Assembly (NCBI GenBank): GCA_009617715.1
Contig: VTFK01000013.1
Location: forward strand, 887,001 to 951,000
Direction of reading: 5' to 3'
Origin: Plectrocnemia conspersa
Taxonomy: Eukaryota > Arthropoda > Insecta > Trichoptera > Polycentropodidae
Length of the DNA stretch: 64,000 bases
A model generated the notes under the pieces. That model was given only the letters and a program-made list of their open reading frames with translations. It was not told the origin of the DNA and did not search any database. This document shows positions 53,971-64,000 of this stretch, one piece after another (position 1 is the stretch's first letter; each line of letters starts with the position of its first letter). The translations under genes were made by a program, and so were the position numbers.

Positions 53971-56900
53971 CTGAAATTAAAAAATAATAATTAATACATA
54001 ATATAATCAAAATGAAAACCTTAAATAATTTTTTAACCATTTTTATCATCATGATAAATTTTACAACAAATTTAATTTGACCCACATTATCTGTTAAAAC
54101 CCACAGACTACTGAAATTTAAGACGTGTGATTTAACAGGGAATTATTTTAAGAGATATGTGCATTTAAATAAATACTTTGTTCCATAAAACGAATTAATT
54201 GTGCATTTATGTAAAGTAAATCTTCTGATTTTTTCTTCGGAAAATGATTCATGGGGTGTTCACTGTTCTGATTAACAGAAATGCACAAACAATTATTTTA
54301 TATATTGCTCATTTAAATTGTCCTTAAATTTAAGATGCTATTAAATTCATTGGTAAATATTTTTTAAATAAAATTAAAACACATTTTTAATTAAATTAAA
54401 TGTTTAAATTTTGCGTCCCACAAAAACTATTGATAAAATAATTTAAACAGATGATTATTTCTTTTAAGTCAAAAGTATCTCCATGACACATCTTCAGAAG
54501 TGAAACGATTCGTGCACTGTTTCTCGGCGATTTACTGAGAAGTCTGGTATTTTGAAACTTTCTAGTTACCTCATTATAACTCAAATTACAAATACTGTTT
54601 CTTCGTGTTGCATGCCTGATCCATACTATATGTAGCACTGCTACCATAAGAGCGATATTTTAATTTTTATCGCACTTTCAAGGTTTAAATTTGCAAAAGA
54701 AACTACAAAATTTTTTTAAAAAATATAATACCTTCTCCAAGGATCGTGAACTTGCTGCATCGATCCCGGTCCAAGTCCGAGATCACGTTGTTGAAACGGT
54801 GAAAGACTAAACGGAGAAGGACCACCGGGGTATCCACCACCGTAACGAGCAAACGGAGACATACCAGCGCCTAAAATGCCAAAATAATCAATTGTTTATT
54901 GGTACATATTATATTTAAATGATGACAGAACGTTTATTACCTATATGAGGAGCGTTCATATATGGCGATGGTGGAGCTAGCGTGTCGTAAGGCGTTCTCG
55001 GGGGGAATGCGTGGGGCGGAGGAGGCGGTCCGAGGGGCGTCGGAAAAGTATGTGAAGGTGGTCGCAAAAGATCCTTTCCGGGAGTGATGCTCGAAGCGCT
55101 CAACAAACCACCTTTGCCACCTTCGCCGCCACCGGCTTTTTGTTGGTGATTGTATATTTCCCAAGCTATTCTAACGTGCATTGCGTTCCACTTTCCAGTC
55201 TTCTGCAATTAAAATAATATTATTCTTGGATGTTTTAAAATAAAAAATAAAATTACCAAGCTACTCAAATATAACAAAATACTAATATAATACACACAAT
55301 ATAAATAATATAAACACAATATACTCTTTTCAAATTGTTGCTATTAGTGGCTTCCACATTGGTCACTGTTATTATACAGAACCACAATTGAAATTATATG
55401 AAAAGAATCGCAAACAATAGACGAAATAATAGATTCTCAATTATACATAAAATACTGTGATTATTATTTTTTTCGATATATATTTTTTTTTATTGATATT
55501 ACTGTCAGTGCAAAAGTCGTTTAATGGTGACCAATGTAACATACCACTTGTACGGGCCGGGGGATCTTGTTAGATGGTTCCGGTTGTAGTAACGCCTGCT
55601 GTGAAGAACCACAAAATAATACCCCCATGTTAAAAAAAGAAAATTAAATGAAATAAGACAAAAATCTACTGAGCTACTGTTTTACAATTATTGACCTTTC
55701 AAAAGCGTAAATTCTGATAGATTAAAGTTTTGGTTATTAATATAGCTTGTCGAATCGAAGATACTAACCTTAGGAGTGAAAGTGGGCAATGCACTTGGAG
55801 GCACGAACGGAGTGGGACCACCGAGGCCCGGATGTAGTAGACCAGGACTGTAGCCGGGATAAGCCAATCCTATACCCTGTCGGTACAGAGTGTCCATCTT
55901 TGTGATGTCTTTGAACTGAGGATAAGATAGAGAGATACTAAAATAAAATTTCACATTTCAATAATCAATCGATTATGTAAAAAAATGCTCACAAGAGGAG
56001 GTGGTGGCGCAAACAACTGTTGATGATGTGGATGCGGATGTGGATGATTCTGCGGAGCTTGATGAGGAGGAAGTTGATGCTGATGTACGTGCGTGTGTTG
56101 GTGCTGATGGTGATGCATCTCTGTTCTCAATGCAAACCCAGCAGGAGGCGGCGCGACTGCATTTCCAGCAGCCGGAACCGGAGCTCCTCCCGAAGACGCT
56201 AAAAATCTACTATCCAATTCTCGTCTGAGTAAATCAGCAGAAGGACCTGAAATTCAAATTTATGATGTAGTACTATAGGAAAATAATTTATTAAGAAAAA
56301 AGTATGCTTTTATTCGTCTTACTAGTTTGGAAAAGTGATTCGGCTGAAAACGGATTCGGATTTTGCATCTGTGCCGAAGGTGGTGGCGCTCCAGGCGGAG
56401 GTAATGGTGTAGCAAACATCGGCGGAGCTGCCGAAGGTGCTACAAATGGTCCCGTAGACCCGATACGTGAACTAACTCCGGACGTAGACGAGGAACCTAT
56501 ACTTGACGGACTGAAAAAATAAGAGAATATATTATAGTTTAAGATATAATTTTCGCGAGATTTTAACCACTTAAACGCCAGTGACTCACTCCTTGATTAA
56601 TTATTTAAAGCAATTTAATTATTTACAATTGTTTTTAATTCGTAAAGTTTATTGTACTAACATTATTTATCAGTAAAACAATTATTTTATATATATTTAA
56701 AAAAAAGATAGCATGTGTGAAGAGTAATAATTAGTGACATCTAATTAGTCGCTGGCGTTTAAAGGGTTATTCGATAATTTTTACCTTAGCCCCCATTGAT
56801 GCGACGGCATTTTTGGAGCTGACGTTTGCGTCGGTGCAACCGGAGCTGGCGCGACAATCGAGGTCGACGCTATACTCGAGGGTATGCTGGTAGGTATGCT

Positions 56901-59900
56901 CGTAGGAATACTGGGAGGTATACTCGAGGGTATGCTCGGAGGTATACTAGGCGCCAACGTTGGAGCCAAAGGTGCTAGACTAGGAGGTAAACTAGGTGCT
57001 AAGCCCGTCCCCATTCCTTGAGTTAGAGGCGCGGGCACCGTAGGAGGAATCGTTGTAGGAAGCGCCGGCGACGGACCCGTTCCCGATACGGGCGTTCCGA
57101 CGCTAGCTCGCGAAAGACTACTAACGTTACTTCTGCAAGATTGACAATTAGTAATTTAATATACAATAGATACAAAATAATATAGTTAAGAAAAGAATAT
57201 ACTGACCCATAGCTATCTCTCTCTCTGTTGGGACTGTGCCCTCTCGGAGAAGCGGCGGGAGCCGGAGGTCCCGTGCCAGGTGTCTGCGATCGCACTCCTT
57301 TCGGCGTCATCAGCGGCGACGATAAATTGGATCTCTGCTGAAATGAAAACAGTTCAGTTAGTTACGTTAAATGGATTAGATGCGGCAACAATGTGCAATA
57401 CTCACTGTCGTGTCCGTATTCCTAGGAGACGCGGCACTGGGAGACGCTGCTGCAGGTACGTACGGCGAATGGTGCATGGTGGCCGCGTAAGGAGCGTAGA
57501 GCGCTGGATATCCAGTAGGATATGCAGCCGGAGGCGCCGGTGGATGCGGGGGCGCATGCCCGGGCGCGGCGCCGACCGCCGGGCTTCCCACCCTGGCGCT
57601 CTCGGTCGTCGACTGTGCTTGACTCGCTGCCGATGGATGCGCAGGATATTGGCCGTGACCGGGAGGAACGCCGGGGTGCTGGCCGTGAATCGGTATCGTT
57701 CCGGAGTGATTCGATATGTTCGGAACGTGAGCACTGTGATTGGTCAAGTTCGTCGGATGCTGGCCGTGGTTCGGCAGGCCAGAGGGATGCGATCCGTGAT
57801 TGGGCACACTCGCAGAGTGACCGTGGCTCGCGTGCTGGCCGTGACTCGATAGACTCAAAGGATGCTGACCGACGCCCGGATGACTCGTATGTTGATTGTG
57901 GTTCGGCAGCGAGTTCGACGGATGCTGACCGTTCGCGGGCAGCGCAGACGAATGGTTGGGTACTCCGATTGAATGCGGATTGTGCGATGAAGGGTTCGTA
58001 GGGTGCTGGTTGTGACTCTGAGCAGTGGGAGGTAGATGGTTCGGCACGGTTGAATGATGAGACGGATGCATGTGAGACCCGTGACTCGAGTGGGTAGTGG
58101 GCACGTGCGGATGCTGGGCGTGGTGCGGATTGTGCGGAGACGGGCCCGAGTGATGCGAGCTTGCGTGATGGTTGGGAATCCTCGCATCGTGCGCTGGCGG
58201 AGGCGCCGCAGTCGGTCCTAGAGATCCCTTGTGATGATGCGACGGGTGCTGCGGATGTTGCGGATGCTGCGGGTGCCGATAGTCGTGAGTCGGCGGCATC
58301 AGGTGATGCGCGTAGTTCGCGCTCAGTCCCGGGTGATAACCGCTCAGCGCGGGGTGTCCGACGGGCGGAGCGTTCTCCGCGGAACTTCCCGTATTATTAT
58401 TATTACTAACATTATTACTACTAATTGGTTTACTAGTCTGTAAAGGTGATATTTTAGTCACTGGAGGAGTATTTTGAGTCTTAGCGGTTGCCGGCCTAGG
58501 TTGCGGCAAATGGTTGTGAGGCACGTGGTTTGAAAGCGGCGTTATGTGCGTCGTCACTGGACCGTTGGATATCTGAAAGCGAAAAAATAAGTTTTAATCG
58601 TTTTAATGCCAGGCGCCCCCATGCGGGGGCTCAGTCGCCCGTAACATAACAATACTATTTAGGTATACAGAGTCATCTATGGAGAAACCTTTAAAATTAA
58701 TACCATTTGAAGAGCCCTGTTAAAAACGACTAAAATGAATGTACTTCTTTTCAACGTCGCCAGGGTTGTCACTAACCACTTGCGTCTTTGTAATAAATAA
58801 AACGTAATTTTTAATAACAAATGATAATTGGTGTAACTTGACTAAAACTATTTTTGTTTCTCAAAGGCTAATCCCTCCGGTTCGCGCCTTTGTAATATGA
58901 TACTTCTCATCCAAATTTCACGCGTTAGATCAGAGGTTCTTAAAGTGGGAAATATCGCACACTGATGGGCGATGAAGGAAACTCGGAGGGCAATGCGGCA
59001 CCAGAGTAAATTTGATGAGCGATGGATGATCGAAGTGGGCAAAATTATATATTTTTTGCATAAAATTTATTAAATGTTGATAGAAAAGTATAGAGATTGG
59101 TGATTGTAATAATTTTTTCCGGGAAATTATGGGTTAGGCTCGAACCTTACGAAGCTTACTTCAATAATATATGGCTACAAAAAGTGATAAAACACTAATA
59201 CTTCCAATTCGTTAGCTGATTAGCTGTCAGATTGTTATTGATTTATAGATTTTTACTTGATATATTGTTTAGAAATCGTTGCACTTCATTTTTAGTTCTC
59301 ACGTATGTATGCAATCGTTTTATCTTTATCTCTATTATTATATATATCTTTATTATTATAATGTTTTATGACTCATTTTTTTAAATTAGATTAGCATCTC
59401 TTCTATAAAATTCAATAATCCAAAGCATGACTTATATTTTTGACTATTTAAGCTACTTTATCGCACAGTTTGCTTTATTTAATTTCAGCTGCGAACTTTT
59501 TAACATACATACAGGTAACGTAAACTCTAAGTGTTGCAAGCTAACGAAAGATTATTTATAAATATCAATTTCTAGTAATTTTATATAATTATGATTTAGG
59601 GTGATACTGGGATGTGTAGTAAATCCCCCCACGTAATTATAAAAGATAAATAATATTAAATCAGAACCTAAGAACTTGTATGCAAAGCGTAAAGGTTTTC
59701 CCAACATGTGCAGATCTATGGATGCGGTTAACAAAAATGTAGCTTGTATTAAGACACCAGCTCATCCTTCTCATTAAAAATGAATTTCAATATTACTTAA
59801 TTTTTTTATGTTGGTCACAATTAATATTGTGAAAAATCTTATATACATATGTATGCATTTTTATGTTTATTTTATTAAATATTTTTTTTATTTAAAATCT

Positions 59901-62900
59901 TTTGTTGTTTTATTTCCATACATACTATTTGAAATTCATACATGAATATTTTAATATACATAGACTTAGCTATGCTTATAATTTATTATTAGGTGAGATA
60001 GAAAAGTGTTCTTCAATAATGGGCGATGAAACATATTAAGTTGAAAAGTGGGCGAGGAGCCAAAGAGTTAGACGATGAGGTGACATGCAAAAAATGCTGA
60101 GAAGATTACTTATTATTGATATATTGCTGACTTACATTTTACAAAAAATATTTATTTTTTACTTTGTGTAAAAAAATAATAATGCAGCTTTGATAATAAA
60201 GCAAAAATTAATTCAATATTGTTTTGTTGTGACTACACTTAACAACTGAAAATATTTGACAAATATTTTATTTATAGCTGGCATTGGGGTCCAGTGCTAC
60301 GAAATATACCGTGGCACGAAAATGGTACTTTTAAATTTCGGCAGTTATAAAACATACATAATCGTACGACGTTGTAAGAAGACATAAAACCACAATGTAA
60401 CGTTTTATCGCATGTGCAAATCGATTTTGTCGTAAACGTTGCTGTAACGCTTTTTATTATTATGTTTATTAACTTGCTACATAAAAAAGGCGATTATTAC
60501 GCGAATGCACAGAAGAAAAGGCAAACATGCGTATTCACGTATATACACGTTGACATTCCCGTTAGTGGGTCAATTGCATTATAATGCAAAAACACACAAG
60601 ACACTCGGCTCGGGCTTTGATATTACTCGCCGTCTCTCGGTTCGCTGCTTCGAACGAGCGGCTAATAAGCAACATATGCAGGTTAATGGATAAAGTAAGT
60701 ATGTATGCATATCGCATGCTACATGTGTTCGCCATGAATAATTCAAGAATGTAATTTTTGCAATGTTTCAACTCGTTTCGGCACCCTTCGAATCAGTAGG
60801 CAATGGCGCATTAAAAGAAAACAAGCTTTTTAATGATCGCATCGCTGCAATCGCATTGCGTGAAATTAAATGTAAAACAAAAATCTTACAATACTAATGG
60901 CGTGTCGATTGTGTTTACGAGGAAAAAACACGTAGATCCGTATCATATTTTTTAAGCACTGTTGGACGTCGGAGCCACACGCTCTCCGAGAATTAATTCT
61001 CAGCGCGGAAAATAGCATATTTATAGCTCATCGCAAATTTTATGTTGAACTATTGAAAAAACCTTCGCAATTTGTCCGACGAGTGGCGTGCCGAATCGAA
61101 AAACTGAGCAAAAAGCGACACGGATTTTCGAAATCGCACTCCACGGTCGTCATTGTTGGACGCGACATTATAACTGCCGGTTAATTGAATGCAAAATAAG
61201 CGAGAAAAGGCGACAGTAAAAAAAAACTCGAACGAATTGTCCGCAAGACCGAGTCGAATATTTGAAAAGCAACAAGTACGAAATGGCGTGCGTGAAATGC
61301 GAAAAAACACTTCACGTGTACGCCGAAAAAAAGTGAAAAACAAAAATGAATATGCCCGATTCACATTATACGGCGCACGTATCGTACGTCTAACGTCGGC
61401 ACGGTCAGTATAAACAACACAATGCAAAGTAATTGTATCAAACCAAGCTCTTTTAAAATTAAAATATTGACACTTCAAAAAAAGCGAGTTTCTACAAATA
61501 TACTGATTTCAAGATGTTGCTGCTCTACTCTAATCAATATATATTATATATATATATGTGTAAAAATGTACATACTGATAGTTCACTTACATATATACAG
61601 TCTAGGTCAAAATAGTAGGTCGCCCAAAATATATATTTAAAAAAACAGTCAATTTATATTCTGACTCAACTAATTGAAACAGACAATTAATTGATCTAAT
61701 GCAACATGTTTTTGTGTTAGGCCAACTACTTCTTTAAAATATAGCACAAATGAGTGGTTTCCTAAGCTTCTTTCACACCTATAATCGGGATTGAGGAAAT
61801 CAGGACTGTAGGCTAATTGCCGAGAATAACTACAATTGTTATTGGAATCTGTTTATAAGAGATAAACTTGTTATACGGAAAAAATACGCTGCCGTGTTAT
61901 GCCTCCACTGAAGTTGTCCGAACCGAAGCTACAACTGAAGTCGGCCGAGATCTACGACTTCGATTTATTAAGCGCGCACACTGTCGCAGATCACATATGC
62001 CCGCGCACTTCGCGCGTAGATGACGTCTGTACGGCGGCTTCCATCACGTACAGCCGGCATATTTGCGCGTGATCAAAAAAAGTGCCAAATAATCGCAATT
62101 TTTAAATTGTCATATTATTAAAATTACGCTACTGATAATTATAAAAGTTTGTGAGGGCACTCACCAATACAATATCAATGAAAACTTTTCGGTCGTAAAT
62201 ATTCAATTTACGCAAAATCTTTGTCGGCTTTTGCAAAATGCCATAAGGCATAAAAATGATACTTCAGAATACGAACACCGCATGTGTGACTATACTAGAA
62301 TTTGTCGCCATCGATTCTAAATAAGAATTCGTTATGGTGTGACATTTATATAAACCGATTTAGGAAAATACACGAGGATATTCGAAACGATTTTTTTTAA
62401 CAAAATCAAGTACCACTAATTATTTTTAATTATTTAATTTTATATGAAAAAAAATATAATAACGATTAATGTTAGAAGAATATACTATCAAAAATATAAT
62501 TAATCTCTTTTGGTGCCCTAAAATATTCAAAGATGTCAGTAAGAGTATGTTGAAGTCCCCGATAAGCATGTGGTATTATAACTTGACCACGTGACTACGA
62601 CGCAGCGCTCGACATGCGTGTTGACCATAGGACGCCTACGCGCATACTGAAATTGAACCGAGTTACTCGTTCTATCTCAGTTTGCGAAACACCATATCAT
62701 TATCTCTCTCACTCTCGTCACTTAGCATGCGAGATAGCGCAAGGGGAAGTATCTCATCGCTCGCGCTCGAAAGAGCAGCTGCGACTTCGGTCCCTTTGAC
62801 TCGGAAAAAATGCCGACAATGTTCGGAAACGCTCGAAGCTGGCCAAGTCGACTGAATTACACCAACTTTACCTCTCGTTCTCGGTAACCTCGGACAACTT

Positions 62901-63665
62901 CCGAAAGATTTAAAGCAGGCAGAACCGAGCTCGACCGAAGTAACCCACTATATTCTCCGTCCTTGGCAAACCTTGGCCAACTTCCAGAGAGTGTAGTGCA
63001 GGCATTAAATATATTTATAGAAAGTAGAAATAGCAGAATAGCATAGTCACTCGCATATTTTTTCTGCTTTCGGCCATCGACCACAATGGATTCGCTTGTA
63101 AAAGCACCACACGGAAGACACTCTTGGTAAAATGAATTGGTGGAGACAGTACGGTAATTAAAAGGTCAATTTACCCATTCATGAAAGACACTCGAATCCA
63201 AACAGCGCCACAAGATTAATCATACAGAATATCGGTGTATTTTATATTTGTGCTATAAAACTGTATATCAAACAGTTCTTCCGACTCCTAACTAATTGAA
63301 AAAGTCGCGCATCAACACCCGAAACATATTTTTTATCACGTTCCTTAGAAACCGCTGATGAAAAAGTTGTTGAATTACAGCAGAAGAGGTAGGAATCATG
63401 TTCATGAGTAATTAAAGTGATTCGGTACGTTACCTGCATTGACGAAGTGGTGTAGGGAGGGGGCGGCAGCGCAGCGGGGCGGGCGAGGGCGCAGGCTGCG
63501 GTAGGGGCGCGGGCGCGGGACTGGCGCCTCCGCCCACGGGCCCCCCCCGGCCGGGGCGCTGCCGCCTCTCGGAAATTCGCCCGCCCCCGGCACCGGCCCT
63601 GCGCTCGGAATCGTGCCAGTGCCGGGGCTCGCATTGAACACCACAGATCCGCCACCATCGGATCC
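53364..63665 (-). CDS. Atro: Atrophin (Grunge/RERE family) corepressor, C-terminal part, eleven exons
   Basis: Atrophins are nuclear corepressors acting with nuclear receptors and histone-modifying enzymes in patterning and planar polarity. Exons: 63665-63434, 58572-57406, 57337-57207, 57132-56785, 56510-56323, 56246-55993, 55915-55769, 55598-55545, 55202-54941, 54870-54732, 53970-53364. From the second exon on they give about 1,098 residues with phases agreeing at every junction. Family markers in order: SSPLMTPKG, LLRRELDSRFLAS, EMHHHQHQHTHVHQHQ, KTGKWNAMHVRIAWEIYNHQQ, VHDPWRSLQRSVGG, an Arg/Glu tract, and near the end YDPLLRYNPLVEAAFRAEEE and RAKIMSAYAAQLK. Low-complexity Pro, His and Ser tracts fill the rest. 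The ELM2/SANT N-terminus must lie beyond the right edge. The first exon in view has a broken frame. Confidence 0.93.
54732..54870 (-). CDS. Atro: Atrophin exon encoding SPFSLSPFQQRDLG
   Basis: Acceptor ATTTTAG|GCGCTG, donor AGAAG|GTATTA; phase 2 at the end. Ends QQVHDPWR, the conserved motif that joins the last exon. Confidence 0.9.
54941..55202 (-). CDS. Atro: Atrophin exon with the KTGKW-HIAWEIY motif
   Basis: Acceptor ATTGCAG|AAGACT, donor ATATAG|GTAATA. KTGKWNAMHVRIAWEIY is nearly the same as in vertebrate RERE. A Gly-rich stretch, then Pro-rich sequence ending YMNAPHIG, follows. Confidence 0.93.
55545..55598 (-). CDS. Atro: Atrophin microexon, 54 bases
   Basis: Phase 0 on both sides (acceptor TTCACAG|CAGGCG, donor CAAGTG|GTATGT). 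Encodes QALLQPEPSNKIPRPVQV. Because it is in frame at both ends it can be skipped without a frameshift. Confidence 0.8.
55769..55915 (-). CDS. Atro: Atrophin exon encoding FKDITKMDTLYRQG
   Basis: 147 bases, phase 0 at both ends; strong pyrimidine tract and acceptor CCTCAG|TTCAAA, donor CCTAAG|GTTAGT. The MDTLYRQ-GYSPGLLHPGLGG segment corresponds to the VDPFYRHSL region of RERE. Confidence 0.85.
55993..56246 (-). CDS. Atro: Atrophin exon with the His/Gln tract
   Basis: Acceptor TTTCAG|GTCCTT, donor CCTCTT|GTGAGC. Begins SPSADLLRRELDSRFLAS and contains EMHHHQHQHTHVHQHQLPPH, both conserved with RERE. A second His/Pro run (NHPHPHPHHQQL) follows. Confidence 0.92.
56323..56510 (-). CDS. Atro: Atrophin exon encoding SSSTSGVSSRIGSTG
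   Basis: Acceptor TTTCAG|TCCGTC, donor CAAACTA|GTAAGA. Ser- then Pro/Ala-rich, ending NPNPFSAESLFQT. Confidence 0.85.
56785..57132 (-). CDS. Atro: Atrophin exon with SIPP-type repeats
   Basis: Acceptor TTGCAG|AAGTAA, donor CTAAG|GTAAAA. Starts SNVSSLSRASVGTPVSG. Later come about ten tandem S/T-I-P-P/S/T units encoded by a GGTATGCTCG-type minisatellite on the plus strand, then QTSAPKMPSHQWGLS. Confidence 0.85.
57207..57337 (-). CDS. Atro: Atrophin exon encoding SSPLMTPKGVRSQTPG
   Basis: Donor TATGG|GTCAGT. The acceptor is a tandem CAGCAG, so the first Gln can be included or left out. Encodes ASPRGHSPNRERDSYG. Confidence 0.87.
57406..58572 (-). CDS. Atro: Atrophin large His-rich exon
   Basis: 1,167 bases, phase 0 at both ends (acceptor CTTTCAG|ATATCC, donor ACGACA|GTGAGT). 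It encodes ISNGPVTTHITPL, a PQH run, then about 15 degenerate units of the type PNHGxHPSxL, so His and Pro dominate. Its end (YAPYAATMHHSPYVPAA) is less repetitive. The repeat is visible at DNA level as a roughly 36-base minisatellite with GGATGCTGGCCGTG on the plus strand. Confidence 0.87.
58931..60108 (+). repeat. Decayed hAT-like repeat in the Atrophin intron
   Basis: Starts with CAGAGGTTCTTAAAGTGGG, a typical hAT terminus. The strings GGGCGATGAA and GTGGGC recur near the start and again near 60021-60060, which suggests one element with repeated subterminal motifs. The right terminus is not recognisable and no target duplication can be shown, so the end is approximate. Confidence 0.45.
61598..61630 (+). 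repeat. Solo Tc1-like terminal repeat
   Basis: CAGTCTAGGTCAAAATAGTA followed by GGTCGCCC, preceded by TA. It lines up base for base with the right terminus of the Tc1-like element ending at 21808 (both have CAG, AATA-TnGG and CnCCC at the same spacing). No partner end was found downstream. Confidence 0.55.
62869..63004. repeat. Diverged tandem duplication, about 80-bp period
   Basis: Two units, 62869-62921 and 62949-63004, share a GGTAACCTCGGACAACTTCC versus GGCAAACCTTGGCCAACTTCC block and end in GCAGGCA. Both are more GC-rich than flanking intron. Confidence 0.5.
63434..63665 (-). CDS. Atro: Atrophin upstream GC-rich exon with broken frame
   Basis: Acceptor TGTTTCAG|GGATCC, donor ATGCAG|GTAACG. 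The 5' half reads sensibly in one frame (GSDGGGSVVFNASPGTGTIP), the middle in a second (PVGGGASPAPAPLPQPAPSP) and the end in a third (AALPPPPYTTSSMQ, phase 0, which joins the next exon). The length, 232, is two short of a multiple of three, as two single-base losses would give. The likely spots are the 8-base G run (8 C on the plus strand, near 63541-63548) and the GCCCCGCTG near 63474. Confidence 0.65.
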
Positions 63666-64000
63666 CTGAAACAATCAAAGCAAACATGTTAAAATCATTT
63701 TTTTATAATAATAATAAAAATAACGTAAATATTTATAATGCGCTCCCCTGCTTCTAATAATTATTCTACAGTCAAATTATCGTCGCTTAACCGCCAGTTT
63801 GCGATGAAACAACACCACAATCCTTCAGATTTAACCATTATCGTTATACACAGAAACGACCCTCTCGGTTTCGCCAAAAGGTCGACGCGAACGCAAACAC
63901 GAACCGCCCCTCCGAGACCGTAAGTGGATCAATGGTATATTTTCGAGTCGAGACCCTCTCACGCTCGGTAAACCTCCCGGAGGCAAACGACACAATATTT
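63666..64000 (-). other. Upstream intron of the Atrophin gene, cut by the window edge
   Basis: Starts at the acceptor TTTCAG and shows no further exon. The 61-codon plus-strand frame at 63738-63923 is not convincing. Confidence 0.55.

Larger units (their letters stand above)
58573..63433 (-). other. Large Atrophin intron (4.9 kb)
   Basis: Holds a decayed hAT-like repeat (58931-60108), a Tc1-like terminus (61598), and CpG-rich segments at about 60480-61430 and 61880-63230. No exon with Atrophin-like coding was found in it, but a short one could be missed. Confidence 0.6.

Noticed and set aside
53567..53987. Long plus-strand open frames (up to 135 codons) opposite the Atrophin last exon
   Set aside because: They are the complement of the Glu/Arg-coding purine tract, giving Ser/Leu/Arg-rich nonsense.
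57280..58443. Plus-strand frames of up to 190 codons opposite the Atrophin His-rich exon
   Set aside because: They are by-products of the GC-rich minisatellite. The minus-strand reading has consistent splice phases and family similarity.
61050..61478. 142-codon minus-strand frame in the Atrophin intron
   Set aside because: It reads Phe/Arg-rich residues, lacks fitting splice sites and phase, and has no Atrophin-like motif.

Overview
The window is AT-rich animal DNA with short introns of GT-AG type, two conserved protein genes and many degenerate DNA transposons. The gene content (an Atrophin/Grunge-type corepressor with long homopolymer-like tracts, and a threonine-type asparaginase) and the transposon mix fit an insect. 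I cannot assign an order from the sequence alone.

Layout: positions 1-44,277 hold no conserved protein gene that I can recognise. This part is very AT-rich DNA sprinkled with transposon remains. These include a decayed hAT (BED-finger) transposase cut by the left edge, a pogo/Tigger-like MITE (12752-13321), a complete non-autonomous hAT element with a perfect 8-bp target duplication (15585-16521), and the 3' end of a non-LTR retrotransposon (about 17215-17900). There is also a dead Tc1-like element (about 20363-21808), three copies of a dispersed repeat built round a 200-bp palindrome (14455, 28336, 41935), and a 2.3-kb foldback-like inverted repeat (37935-40245). Between them lie islands of more balanced, CpG-containing sequence that may be regulatory.

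Positions 44,459-47,036 (minus strand) carry a five-exon gene for an isoaspartyl peptidase/L-asparaginase of the Ntn-hydrolase family. Positions 47,765-48,140 are a small hAT element. About 48,840-48,973 could be a non-coding first exon on the plus strand, but this is weak.

Positions 53,042-63,665 (minus strand) carry the C-terminal eleven exons of an Atrophin (Drosophila Atro/Grunge, vertebrate RERE) orthologue. The splice phases agree at every junction from the second listed exon (57406-58572) to the stop at 53,364. The N-terminal part (expected ELM2/SANT domains) lies beyond the right edge. The most upstream exon in view (63434-63665) is GC-rich and appears to lack two bases, which breaks its frame. 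A 4.9-kb intron holds a decayed hAT-like repeat, a Tc1-like terminus and CpG-rich segments.

The two genes are unrelated in function: one is a cytosolic peptide/amino-acid hydrolase, the other a nuclear transcriptional corepressor. Nothing in the sequence ties them into one pathway. The most unusual structures are the foldback element, the palindrome-cored repeat family, and clusters of a short TTCACYRGTGAA-like motif that recur at several loci.
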